This document shows, in pieces, positions 45,700 through 53,872 of a stretch of DNA of 64,000 bases. Position numbers and translations under genes: made by a program. The DNA is from Pseudopedobacter alpinus (GTDB lineage: Bacteria > Bacteroidota > Bacteroidia > Sphingobacteriales > Sphingobacteriaceae). The notes under the pieces were generated by a model. That model saw nothing but the letters and a program-made list of their open reading frames with translations. It did no database searches and was not told the DNA's origin. Position 1 is the first letter of the stretch. Each line of letters opens with the position of its first letter. The DNA is taken from positions 1 through 64,000 of the forward strand of contig NZ_JBHULV010000022.1 in the NCBI RefSeq assembly GCF_042684645.1, given 5' to 3'.

Positions 45700-46869
45700 A
45701 TGGCGAACAGCAACCTTACAAATGCAAGAAATGCAAAGAATGATGAATTTTATACCCAATATCACGATATAGAAAAGGAAATTGGAGCATATTTAGAATT
45801 TAATCCTAAAGTTTTTTTTGGAAAGACAGTTCTTATGCCTTGTGATGACCCTGAGTGGAGCAACTTCACTAAGTTTTTTGCACAAAATTTTGAACGACTT
45901 GGGCTTAAAAAATTGGTTAGCACAAGCTATGCACCTGAAAGCAAAAACTATAAAAGCGATTATCAACCTACTCTTTTTGAAGTTAATGATCCACAATTCG
46001 ATGAAAATAAAACCGTAAAAAACGGTAAAATATTTACGTTAACTAGAGATAAATCAGGAGATGGTAAAGTTGACGTTAATGATTTGGAATGGGAGTATTT
46101 GGAAGGTGATGGTGACTTTAATAGTATTGAGATAAAAAAGCTGAGAGATGACTCTGATATAATTATCACAAATCCTCCATTTTCATTGTTTCGTGATTTT
46201 TTAGCTTGGGTCTTAGATGCAAAGAAACTGTTTTTGTTAATCGGCAATATGAATGCTATCACTTATAAGGAATTTTTCCCTCATATAAAAGAAAATAATG
46301 TGTGGCTAGGTGCAACCAATTTCAATAAGGGGATGTATTTTAAAGTACCGTCTGACTTCGTTTATTCCGAAACCTATAAATTTGAAAAAGAGCAAAATGG
46401 GGAAAAAGTTAATCGTGTTCCTGGAGTATGTTGGTTTACAAACATTGACCATGGAAGACGCCATCAACCAATGCCATTGATGTCAATGAAAGATAATTTA
46501 AGATTTAGTAAACACAAAGAAATAAAGGGTAAAGATTCTTATGACCAGTATGAAAACTACGCAGCCATTGATGTATCTTTTACAGACTCCATCCCAAGCG
46601 ACTACGTAGGTGTGATGGGTGTGCCGATTACTTTCTTAGATAAATATTCTCCTGAACAATTTGAAATTGTCGGAATGTGTGAAAATGAAGACCTGTATAA
46701 CTTAAAAGTAAAAGTTTACACTACTGCAGAATGTAAACAAGCTTATCTCGATAAATTTGGTAAAAAGGGAACTTATGATTTGAATGCAAGTGGCGTAATT
46801 ATAAGAGATGGATTATTGGAAAAAGTCTATCAAAGAGTACTTATTAAACACAAAGGGTCAAACAAATGA
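45700..46869 (+). CDS. EcoRI-family adenine-specific DNA methyltransferase
   Basis: This 389-aa protein is of the family typified by the EcoRI modification methylase (N6-adenine). The N-terminal NAKNDEFYTQYHDIEKEI and FGKTVLMPCDDPEWSNF (residues about 10-57) and the catalytic motif IIITNPPFSLFRDFL (about 150-164) are characteristic; the C-terminal DGLLEKVYQRVLIKHK also fits. A stretch with DKSGDGKVDVNDLEW (about 115-130) looks like a family insert. It overlaps the next gene by 4 nt (ATGA), so the two are translationally coupled. No EcoRI-like nuclease is present; the coupled gene has a different nuclease domain. Confidence 0.9.
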   Translation: MANSNLTNARNAKNDEFYTQYHDIEKEIGAYLEFNPKVFFGKTVLMPCDDPEWSNFTKFFAQNFERLGLKKLVSTSYAPESKNYKSDYQPTLFEVNDPQFDENKTVKNGKIFTLTRDKSGDGKVDVNDLEWEYLEGDGDFNSIEIKKLRDDSDIIITNPPFSLFRDFLAWVLDAKKLFLLIGNMNAITYKEFFPHIKENNVWLGATNFNKGMYFKVPSDFVYSETYKFEKEQNGEKVNRVPGVCWFTNIDHGRRHQPMPLMSMKDNLRFSKHKEIKGKDSYDQYENYAAIDVSFTDSIPSDYVGVMGVPITFLDKYSPEQFEIVGMCENEDLYNLKVKVYTTAECKQAYLDKFGKKGTYDLNASGVIIRDGLLEKVYQRVLIKHKGSNK

Positions 46870-48029
46870 AAACAACACTAAGAATAGACCTCACTGTTAA
46901 AGAAATTTGTGAGGGATTTATATATAATGAGCTTGAAGGAAAGGGTTTATTTGGTTTATCAGGCAAACTAACTATTCAGCCAGAATATCAGCGTAATTAC
47001 ATTTATGCAGACGGTAAAAGAGATGTCGCCGTTATAGAATCTATCCTTAAGGATTATCCATTGGGCTTAATTTACTTCAATAAGGTAAGTGATGATAATT
47101 TGGAGGTTTTAGATGGTCAACAGCGTATAACAAGTTTTGGGAGATTTGTTACTAACAAATTTGCAATCAAAGATGAAAATGGAATGCAACAATATTTCAG
47201 TAGTTTCGCAACCGAACTCAAAAATAAAATATTAGAAACCAAACTCCTAATCTATGAGTGTGAAGGAACAGAACCTGAAATAAAACAATGGTTTAAGACG
47301 ATTAACATTGCTGGTGTTCCGCTCAATCAACAGGAAATAAATAATGCAATATATTCTGGTCCGTATGTAACACTTGGTAAAGAGGAATTTAGCAATAGTC
47401 AAAACTCAAACATCCAAAAATGGAGCGCCTACATATCTGGAAGTGCTAACCGTCAAGATTTTTTGGAACGAGCATTGGACTGGGTAAGTAAAACAAACAT
47501 TGATGACTACATGAGTCGTCATCGGTTCGATACGAACATCACTGAATTAAAAAACTATTTCACAAGCGTAATTGACTGGGTTTCTACAGTCTTTGTTGAC
47601 GTTGAAAGTGAGATGAAAGGTCTTGAATGGGGGCGTTTATATGAAACCTATCGTAAGCAACCTTACAATTCAAAAGCGGTATCAGATGAGATAAAAAAAC
47701 TCTATTCAGACCCATACATTAAAAACCGAAAAGGAATATTTGAATACATACTTGGAAGTTTATCAGACACAAAGCTACTTGAAGTCAGAGTATTTGACGA
47801 AGCAACAAAAAAATCTATATATGCAACTCAAACAGCGCAATCAGAAAAGGAAGGAGTTTCAAATTGCCCCTTATGTGCGCTAGGTCACGATTCAAGTAAA
47901 ACTAAGGTTTGGAAACTAGCAGAGATGGATGCCGACCATGTTACAGCTTGGAGCAAAGGCGGCACAACTAACTCTAAAAACTGTCAAATGTTATGTAAAA
48001 CTCACAATAGGGCAAAAGGAAATAGGTAG
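46866..48029 (+). CDS. DUF262 and HNH nuclease protein
   Basis: This 387-aa protein has an N-terminal DUF262 (ParB/sulfiredoxin-like) domain with IQPEYQRNYIYADGKRDVAV and the hallmark LDGQQRITSF (about 80-89), as in the GmrSD and SspE type restriction proteins. The C-terminal HNH domain has zinc Cys pairs and catalytic residues: CPLCALGHDS (about 335), MDADHVTAWSKGGTTNSKN (about 358) and CKTHNRAKG. The middle is helical. Start ATG 46866 overlaps the methyltransferase stop. Predicted role: nucleotide-gated DNA cleavage of foreign DNA, with the neighbour protecting self DNA. The pairing is seen; the activity is inference. Confidence 0.87.
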   Translation: MKTTLRIDLTVKEICEGFIYNELEGKGLFGLSGKLTIQPEYQRNYIYADGKRDVAVIESILKDYPLGLIYFNKVSDDNLEVLDGQQRITSFGRFVTNKFAIKDENGMQQYFSSFATELKNKILETKLLIYECEGTEPEIKQWFKTINIAGVPLNQQEINNAIYSGPYVTLGKEEFSNSQNSNIQKWSAYISGSANRQDFLERALDWVSKTNIDDYMSRHRFDTNITELKNYFTSVIDWVSTVFVDVESEMKGLEWGRLYETYRKQPYNSKAVSDEIKKLYSDPYIKNRKGIFEYILGSLSDTKLLEVRVFDEATKKSIYATQTAQSEKEGVSNCPLCALGHDSSKTKVWKLAEMDADHVTAWSKGGTTNSKNCQMLCKTHNRAKGNR

Positions 48030-48467
48030 GAATTTAAATCCTATGAGATTAAGACTATTTCCTCTTAAAAGAAGTTTTTCTTATTGAATAGACCCGTTTT
48101 GTCCTGCTGAGCGGAGTCGAAGCATTACCATTAAGCAAAGTATCCGCCCAGCACACTCCTTCGACTCCGCTCTATCTGTTTGTAGAATTAAGCGAAGCGT
48201 CTCTACTAATTAATGCAAGTAAACTAGAAAGTGCTGCCTTTTACCAAAAAAATGCTGCTCAGAACTTCTCCATGACTAATTAACTGGCAATAAACATTCT
48301 GAAAAGCGAGAAAACTAAAAATATCAGTATCAGAAGCAAAAGGAACATCGCAGGCAGGGAGATGAAATAATTAACCAGACACCTTAATTTTTAATGCGTT
48401 TACCTTGGAAAACCAACTGCTGTTTTTCAAAAAACAAACCAAAAAAACTTACCTTTGTTTAACGCTA
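48030..48467. other. Non-coding stretch right of the accessory island
   Basis: This gap contains the inverted repeat GAGCGGAGTCGAAG (48109-48122) / CTTCGACTCCGCTC (48159-48172), and AGCGAAGCGTCTCTAC at about 48190-48205, both resembling repeats dispersed in Bacteroidota genomes. A TACCTTTG -7 box (48450-48457) for alkB ends the gap. No gene is supported before the alkB ATG. Confidence 0.55.
48450..48457 (+). promoter_or_regulatory. -7 box of alkB
   Basis: TACCTTTG matches TAnnTTTG and ends 10 nt before the preferred alkB ATG. It argues against the upstream start at 48405. No clear -33 box. Confidence 0.5.
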
Positions 48468-49070
48468 ATGGATTTATTTAACTCAACTTTTGCCCCAAAC
48501 ATACTCCCACAAGACGGTATTGTAAATTACTATGGGCAAATAATGTCAGTTAAAGCAGCTCAAGAATATACCATACAGCTATTAAATAACATTGCTTGGA
48601 AAAACGATGAAGCCATTATTTACGGTAAACACATCATCACTAAAAGAAAAGTAGCTTGGTACGCCGATTCAAATTTTGCTTATACTTACTCCAAGATTAC
48701 CAGAGAAGCTTTACCATGGACAGCCGAATTGTTAACATTAAAAAAACTGACAGAGGAAATTACACAAAAAACTTTTAATTCTTGCTTACTAAACCTTTAC
48801 CAGACAGGCGAAGAAGGAATGGCTTGGCATAGCGACGATGAAAAAAGCTTAGGAAAAGACACCGCAATTGCATCATTAAGTTTTGGTGCCGAGCGTAAAT
48901 TTGCTTTTAAACATAAAAAAACACAAGAAAAAGTAGAGCTATTTTTACAAAACGGAAGTTTATTATTAATGCATGGCGCTACCCAAACAAATTGGCTTCA
49001 CCGCTTACCACCAACAAAAAAAATAAGCTTGCCTAGGGTAAATCTTACCTTTAGAACAATTGTTTTATAA
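48468..49070 (+). CDS. alkB: Alpha-ketoglutarate-dependent dioxygenase AlkB
   Basis: Repairs N-alkylated bases (1-meA, 3-meC) by oxidative demethylation with Fe(II) and 2-oxoglutarate, 200 aa. The iron ligands are seen in MAWHSDDEKSLG (His, Asp) and WLHRLPPT (His); the 2-oxoglutarate Arg pair is in PRVNLTFR; NLYQTGEEG is the usual loop. I chose the ATG at 48468 because a -7 promoter box stands just before it and the family usually starts with this segment. It follows the island but probably belongs to the core genome. Confidence 0.93.
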   Translation: MDLFNSTFAPNILPQDGIVNYYGQIMSVKAAQEYTIQLLNNIAWKNDEAIIYGKHIITKRKVAWYADSNFAYTYSKITREALPWTAELLTLKKLTEEITQKTFNSCLLNLYQTGEEGMAWHSDDEKSLGKDTAIASLSFGAERKFAFKHKKTQEKVELFLQNGSLLLMHGATQTNWLHRLPPTKKISLPRVNLTFRTIVL

Positions 49071-49139
49071 TTAATGCAACCGAATAATTATAAACTTCGT
49101 CTTCATAATAATCATCAACAATATTTAAACCTTAATATC

Positions 49140-50285
49140 ATGAATAGCAAATTATTTAGAACGTTCTTAATCGGATTAACCGTTTTTGTTTTAGGTGCTT
49201 GTAGCAGTGGTAGAAAATCTCTTCAAAGCGGAGATTATGACAAGGCTGTTTATGCTGCAATTAATCGTTTAAAAAGTAATCCATCTAAAGGGAAAGCTTT
49301 AGAAACTTTAAAAAAGGGCTATGATTATGCTTTAGATAGACATTTGGATAGAATTAGCGATATTAAATTAACTGATGATGCTTTTAAATGGGAGAAAATA
49401 ATTAATGAATATGCCAGTATTAATTCTTTAGCTAATGCGATTGCTAGTTGCCCAGCTTGTTTAGAAATAATACCGGATGCCCCAAAATATGTTGCCGAAA
49501 TGAGCGATGCTAAGTATTTTGCCGCAGAGGTGAGGTACAATAAAGGCGTTAAATTTTTAGCTACTAAAAATAGAAATTCGGCCAAAGAAGCTTATTATAA
49601 TTTTGAAAAAGCAGAACAACTATATCCCGATTACAAAGACGCACAAAGCATGATGGATAGTGCTTATTGGGCAGCTGTTATTAGAGTTAGGGTTGAAACT
49701 GTGGAGGTAAACTCAAGAATTTATAAATTAAGTAACGAGTATTTTCAGAATAAAATAAATGAGTTTTTGAAAAATTACGAAAGAAAGAGCTTTGTGAGAT
49801 TTTATACGCCAGAAGAAGCAATGATGGTGCGAGTAAAATTTGACCAAGTGTTGCAACTTAACTTTGATGATTTTATAGTTGGACAAACTTATATTAAAGA
49901 ACGGATTGAAGACATTAAAAAAGAAAATGTTAAAATTGGAGAGACCAGAGATTCGGTTAAAAGACCTGTTTATGGTACTGTAACAGGTAAACTAACCACT
50001 TTTGATAAAACTATAACTTCTACAGGGTTATTAGATTTTAGGATTGTTGATTTAGCAACTAACAAAGTAATTAACCAAGAAAAAATGCCCGGCACTTACA
50101 TTTGGACAGATTACTGGGGCGCTTACCGTGGTGATGAAAGTGCTTTAACCAATGAGGATAAAACACTTTTAGCAAGAAGAGAAAGCAGAATGCCCGCTCC
50201 GCAAGATTTATTTATAGGTTTTACAGGTCCTATTTATGATCAATTAAGACAACGAATTACCACTTTTTACAATAGGTATAATTAA
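49140..50285 (+). CDS. Hypothetical lipoprotein
   Basis: This 381-aa protein has a lipoprotein signal (MNSKLFRTFLIGLTVFVLGA followed by Cys). The N-terminal part is TPR-like: LQSGDYDKAVYAAINRLKSN and YYNFEKAEQLYPDYKDAQSM. The C-terminal half (about 270-380) is beta-rich with GTVTGKLTTFDKTITSTGLL and a conserved-looking PGTYIWTDYWGAYRGDE. The start at 49140 gives the signal peptide; an upstream ATG at 49074 would bury it. I recognise the general plan as a Bacteroidota envelope lipoprotein but not the function. Confidence 0.8.
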   Translation: MNSKLFRTFLIGLTVFVLGACSSGRKSLQSGDYDKAVYAAINRLKSNPSKGKALETLKKGYDYALDRHLDRISDIKLTDDAFKWEKIINEYASINSLANAIASCPACLEIIPDAPKYVAEMSDAKYFAAEVRYNKGVKFLATKNRNSAKEAYYNFEKAEQLYPDYKDAQSMMDSAYWAAVIRVRVETVEVNSRIYKLSNEYFQNKINEFLKNYERKSFVRFYTPEEAMMVRVKFDQVLQLNFDDFIVGQTYIKERIEDIKKENVKIGETRDSVKRPVYGTVTGKLTTFDKTITSTGLLDFRIVDLATNKVINQEKMPGTYIWTDYWGAYRGDESALTNEDKTLLARRESRMPAPQDLFIGFTGPIYDQLRQRITTFYNRYN

Positions 50286-50585
50286 CAAAATATAAGCTGC
50301 GAAAAGCAGCAAAATCTGCGGGAGATGAAACCCAAAACATCAATTGTAAAAACGATTTTTTTCATAATGGACATCTAGACTTACGATTTTATTCACTCAT
50401 CGAATTAAAAAAATCGTAAGTCTTGGTTTATATAATCTACAATCTAAACCATAATAAAATTCAAATTCCTTTTAACTTTGCGAAAATATCTACCATTCCG
50501 CATGGTTAATAAATCTTAATTTTTACATTTTAAATTACCCCAATTCATTTAAAAAAATAGATATTTGGTGTCATAGAATTAAATT
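50286..50585. other. Intergenic with large hairpin and promoter box
   Basis: A GCAAAATCTGCGGGA copy of the dispersed motif lies at 50309-50323. AGACTTACGATTTT (50377-50390) pairs perfectly with AAAATCGTAAGTCT (50410-50423), a 14-bp stem with a 19-nt loop, possibly terminating the lipoprotein transcript although the T run is poor. TAACTTTG at 50473-50480 is a -7 box for the next gene, implying a leader of about 100 nt. Confidence 0.55.
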
Positions 50586-51767
50586 ATGTCATTAGCTGAT
50601 TTCTTTTCCCCTGTGGATATTTCAAAGTTTGCTCCAAAAGATGGGTACTATACCAGTCAGTTGGGTTTAAAAATAGCACATTATGAAGAAAACTTTCCCG
50701 ATTTGGAGGAAGGCGCTTATGATGTTGCTCTAATAGGCGTATTAGAAGATAGGGGAGCTGTAAATAACCAAGGTTGCGCATTGGCACCAGATTATGTGAG
50801 GGAGCAACTTTATAAACTACATGAAGGAAGTTTTAAATCTAAAATAGTTGATTTAGGCAATATCAAACCTGGCGAAAAACCATCTGACAGCTATATAGCA
50901 CTTAAAATGGCAGTTGCCGAGCTGATTAAGAAAGGCATTTTCCCTGTAATTTTAGGAGGTGGGCAAGATTTAACCTATGCCCAGTATATGGCTTACGAAC
51001 AGCTTGAGCAAAAGGTAGATTTGGTAGTTATAGATTCTCATTTTGATTTAGACGAATCGGCTGAAGACACTATTGTAACCAATTCTATATCATATCTTAA
51101 TAAAATATTTTTACATCAACCCAATTACCTTTTCAATTTTAGCAATTTAGGTTACCAAACCTATTATGTAAACCAAGATAGTTTAAGGGTAATGGATAAG
51201 CTGTTTTTTGATGCACAGCGTTTAGGTGAAATTAGCGGAGCAGTACACATTGCAGAGCCTGTAATTAGAAATGCTGACATGATTAGCTTTGATATTTCGA
51301 GCATCAGATCATCAGATGCCAAAGCAAATGCTAATGCAGGGCCAAACGGTTTTTATGGCGAAGAAGCTTGTCAGCTATGCCGGTATGCCGGTTATAGCGA
51401 TAAATTGAGCTCCATTGGTTTTTATGAGTTTAACCCAGCTTATGATCAAAATGGGCAAACAGCAATGTTAATTGCGCAAATGATATGGTGCGTTTTAGAT
51501 GGTTTTTATAACCGTAAAAAAGACATCCCTTTACAACCAAAATCAGATTATGTGATTTACAAAACCAGTTTAAAAGAGGATGCTCATGAATTAATATTTA
51601 TAAAAAGTAAAAAAACAGATAGATGGTGGATGCAAGTACCATACCCAACAATGGGATCTAAAAATGAGCGTTATCATTTAGTGCCTTGCCTTTACGGAGA
51701 TTACCAATTAGCAGTATCTGGCGAAATGCCCGATTTATGGTGGCGCACCTTTCAAAAATTGAATTAA
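50586..51767 (+). CDS. Arginase/formimidoylglutamase-fold protein, active site altered
   Basis: This 393-aa ureohydrolase-fold protein shows the central Mn motif as VVIDSHFDLDES (DxHxD intact, about residues 150-160), but GGDHS is replaced by GGGQDLTY (about 122-129), so the first His ligand is Gln, and the C-terminal SFDIDxxDP is SFDISSIRSSD (about 237), losing one Asp. Two of the six usual ligands are therefore missing. It may bind one metal, act on another substrate, or be non-enzymatic. tlpA-like gene follows 4 nt downstream, in a probable operon. Confidence 0.8.
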   Translation: MSLADFFSPVDISKFAPKDGYYTSQLGLKIAHYEENFPDLEEGAYDVALIGVLEDRGAVNNQGCALAPDYVREQLYKLHEGSFKSKIVDLGNIKPGEKPSDSYIALKMAVAELIKKGIFPVILGGGQDLTYAQYMAYEQLEQKVDLVVIDSHFDLDESAEDTIVTNSISYLNKIFLHQPNYLFNFSNLGYQTYYVNQDSLRVMDKLFFDAQRLGEISGAVHIAEPVIRNADMISFDISSIRSSDAKANANAGPNGFYGEEACQLCRYAGYSDKLSSIGFYEFNPAYDQNGQTAMLIAQMIWCVLDGFYNRKKDIPLQPKSDYVIYKTSLKEDAHELIFIKSKKTDRWWMQVPYPTMGSKNERYHLVPCLYGDYQLAVSGEMPDLWWRTFQKLN

Positions 51768-51771
51768 AACG

Positions 51772-52887
51772 ATGAAGAAATTATCATTAGCCTTTTTGCT
51801 TTTCCCTTTTTTAAGCAACGCACAAGATAAACTTAACCTTAAAGGTAATATTGAGGCATTAAATGGTGATAAAAACATATACCTTATTCATATTGAAGGT
51901 AATGCTGAGAAATTAGATTCTACCAAAACGGTGAATGGTAAATTTGAATTTAATATTGACTTAAAAGCTCCATCTGTAGCTATTTTATTGCTAGATCATA
52001 GCGGAAATGATTTAAACACCAAAGGTAGTGCAAAAGATATTTACCGCTTTTTTATTGAGCCCGGAGTGGCAACTTTAACAGCCAAAGATTCTGTTGCTAA
52101 GGCAAAAATAAGTGGTCTGGCTATTGCCGATGACTATGCAGCACTTACAGAAAGTACAAAAAAAATAGATGCAGGATTGATGAACTTAAGCAAAGAGTTT
52201 GCGAACTTAAGCGATAAAGAAAAATCAAAAGAGGGTTTGGTAAAAGGCTTTCAGGATAGGTACGTAGCATTTTTAGATGATAGAAAAACTGCAATTGCTG
52301 ATTTTATTGTTGCAAACCCTAAAAGCTATGTTAGTCTTTATAGCTTAAATGCCGATTTAGCTACTGAAAACATGAATTTGGAGCTGGTAGAAAAAGCTTA
52401 TAATGCCTTATCTCCAGAACTTAAAGAGTCTCCAATTGCAAATGCGGTAGCGCAAAAATTAGTTTTAGAAAGAAAAACAGGTATTGGCGCCCAAGCTATG
52501 GATTTTGAAGAACAAACCGCAGAAGGTATAGCTATTAAACTTTCAAGCTTTAAAGGGCAATATGTTTTGGTAGATTTTTGGGCATCGTGGTGCGGCCCAT
52601 GCCGACAAGAAAACCCAACCGTGGTTAGGGCCTATGAAACTTATAAAAACAAAAACTTTACTGTTTTAGGCGTTTCTATTGATACCAGTAAAGATAAATG
52701 GGTAAGTGCAGTAAAACAAGATGGTTTAGTTTGGACACAGCTTTTAGACCGTAGTCAGAATATTGCAAGAGAATACGATATAACTTCTATCCCAAGAAAT
52801 TTTTTATTGGACCCAAATGGAAAAATTATAGCTAAAAATTTAAGAGGAGGAGATTTATTAGATAAATTGAAAGAGGTTTTGAAGTAA
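51772..52887 (+). CDS. TlpA-family thiol-disulfide reductase with DUF4369-like domain
   Basis: This 371-aa exported redox protein has a signal peptide MKKLSLAFLLFPFLSNAQ, an N-terminal beta domain resembling DUF4369 (about 20-115), a helical linker, and a thioredoxin domain from about 240 with active site DFWASWCGPCRQENP (CxxC near 275) and the cis-Pro region ITSIPRNFLLDP. It is probably attached to or free in the periplasm, reducing disulfides. It follows the arginase-fold gene by 4 nt. Confidence 0.92.
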   Translation: MKKLSLAFLLFPFLSNAQDKLNLKGNIEALNGDKNIYLIHIEGNAEKLDSTKTVNGKFEFNIDLKAPSVAILLLDHSGNDLNTKGSAKDIYRFFIEPGVATLTAKDSVAKAKISGLAIADDYAALTESTKKIDAGLMNLSKEFANLSDKEKSKEGLVKGFQDRYVAFLDDRKTAIADFIVANPKSYVSLYSLNADLATENMNLELVEKAYNALSPELKESPIANAVAQKLVLERKTGIGAQAMDFEEQTAEGIAIKLSSFKGQYVLVDFWASWCGPCRQENPTVVRAYETYKNKNFTVLGVSIDTSKDKWVSAVKQDGLVWTQLLDRSQNIAREYDITSIPRNFLLDPNGKIIAKNLRGGDLLDKLKEVLK

Positions 52888-52906
52888 GGCTTTAAACTTT
52901 CGTTGA

Positions 52907-52995
52907 TTTATGCATGATCTGCTTTAATCAGCGAAGTATGGTTTAAAACCCTTTCATCAAATTTTAAAGAAATAACCAATTCCTGCAAAAACAAC
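52907..52995. repeat. Left direct repeat flanking the toxin-antitoxin module
   Basis: Imperfect copy of 53783-53872. The inner 44 bp (52952-52995) match 53829-53872 at 42 of 44 positions. Read on the minus strand it encodes VVFAGIGYFFKI followed by stop, the C-terminus of the lipoprotein at 53834-54553, so it is a duplicated gene tail. Confidence 0.85.
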
Positions 52996-53022
52996 ATGTA
53001 ATTCTTCTTAAGCTTAGGTATT

Positions 53023-53328
53023 TTATCCAAACATTAAATTTATCCGTTTTCCAAGTCCAAATTCAAAAATTCTATAAAGGGTGGAAAGTTGAATGTCACA
53101 TTTCCCGTTTTCAAGTCGTGAAATATAACTTTTTTTCGTTCCAACTTTGTTAGCCAATTGCTCTTGAGTCATATTCGCTTCTTTTCTAGCTTGTTTTAAC
53201 ATTTCGCTAATTACAAAATATTGAGCTTTTTCTTCAAATTCATCACCTTTTTCAGCTCCAATTTTTCCGTATTTAATATCTAATAACTCGTCAAAGTTTT
53301 TAGCATTTTTAATATTATCTTTATTCAT
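53023..53328 (-). CDS. XRE-type helix-turn-helix antitoxin
   Basis: This 101-aa protein has a Cro/CI-type DNA-binding domain at about 45-98: MTQEQLANKVGTKKSYISRL covers the helix-turn-helix, followed by NGKCDIQLSTLYRIFEFGLG. Its ATG overlaps the stop of an upstream RelE-like toxin reading frame (TAATG), the HigBA-like order of toxin first. It would bind the toxin and repress their promoter. Since the toxin frame has an internal stop, the antitoxin may now be an orphan regulator. Confidence 0.87.
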   Translation of the reverse strand: MNKDNIKNAKNFDELLDIKYGKIGAEKGDEFEEKAQYFVISEMLKQARKEANMTQEQLANKVGTKKSYISRLENGKCDIQLSTLYRIFEFGLGKRINLMFG

Positions 53329-53675
53329 TATTGTTTATTTTTTGAGTTGAAATATTCTGTTTTTAGCTTTAAAGCTAATGCAATTTCTTTTTTTGGTGTT
53401 TTTTGAGATTTCTTTTGAAAACCGTTAAATAAAACGACTAGATTTCCTTTATCGAAACAACAAAATATTCTGTAAATATTACTTTCAAATTCAATTCTAA
53501 TTTCATAAAGTCCATCCGTTCCTGTTAAGTGGTCAAGAAATTTTTTTGGAACATTTTAAACAGTTTTCAAAATTTTAAAAACATATTCGATTTTCTCTTG
53601 TACCTTTTCAGTCTGCTCCAAATAGAAATCAGTGAAGTAATGTTCGTGAAAAATGATTTGTCTTTGAGAATTCAC
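53328..53675 (-). pseudogene. RelE/HigB-like toxin with an in-frame stop
   Basis: On the minus strand a GTG at 53675 opens MNSQRQIIFHEHYFTDFYLE and continues QTEKVQEKIEYVFKILKTV, then TAA at 53558-53556. The same frame then goes on NVPKKFLDHLTGTDGLYEIR, EFESNIYRIFCCFDKGNLVV and LFNGFQKKSQKTPKKEIALA to its stop at 53330-53328. The pattern is a RelE/HigB-like mRNA-interferase fold of about 115 codons broken by one nonsense codon. No frameshift is needed. It would be inactive unless the codon is read through. Confidence 0.8.
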
Positions 53676-53782
53676 AAATCAAAGTTAACTTTAAAGTTAT
53701 CGAATTGCAAGTTCTTAGATGAAAATTTACGATAGGTAAAATTGCGGAATAATTATAGGTTGAGTTGTTAGGTTTTTATTAC

Positions 53783-53872
53783 TTTATGCTTAATCTGCGT
53801 AGATCAGCGAAATCTGCGGGAAAAACATTTTCATCAAATTTTAAAAAAATAACCAATTCCTGCAAATACAAC
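53783..53872. repeat. Right direct repeat flanking the toxin-antitoxin module
   Basis: Imperfect direct copy of 52907-52995, about 875 bp away. It includes the real 3' end of the lipoprotein gene (stop at 53834-53836) and the dispersed motif GCGAAATCTGCGGG at 53807-53820. Confidence 0.85.

Noticed and set aside
47521..47540. GGTTCGAT resembling the T-loop of a tRNA
   Set aside because: It lies inside the DUF262-HNH coding sequence and no acceptor, D or anticodon stems can be built around it.
53529..53735. Plus-strand open frame of 68 codons over the toxin region
   Set aside because: The minus strand of the same bases encodes the recognisable RelE-like toxin frame; the plus frame is low complexity.
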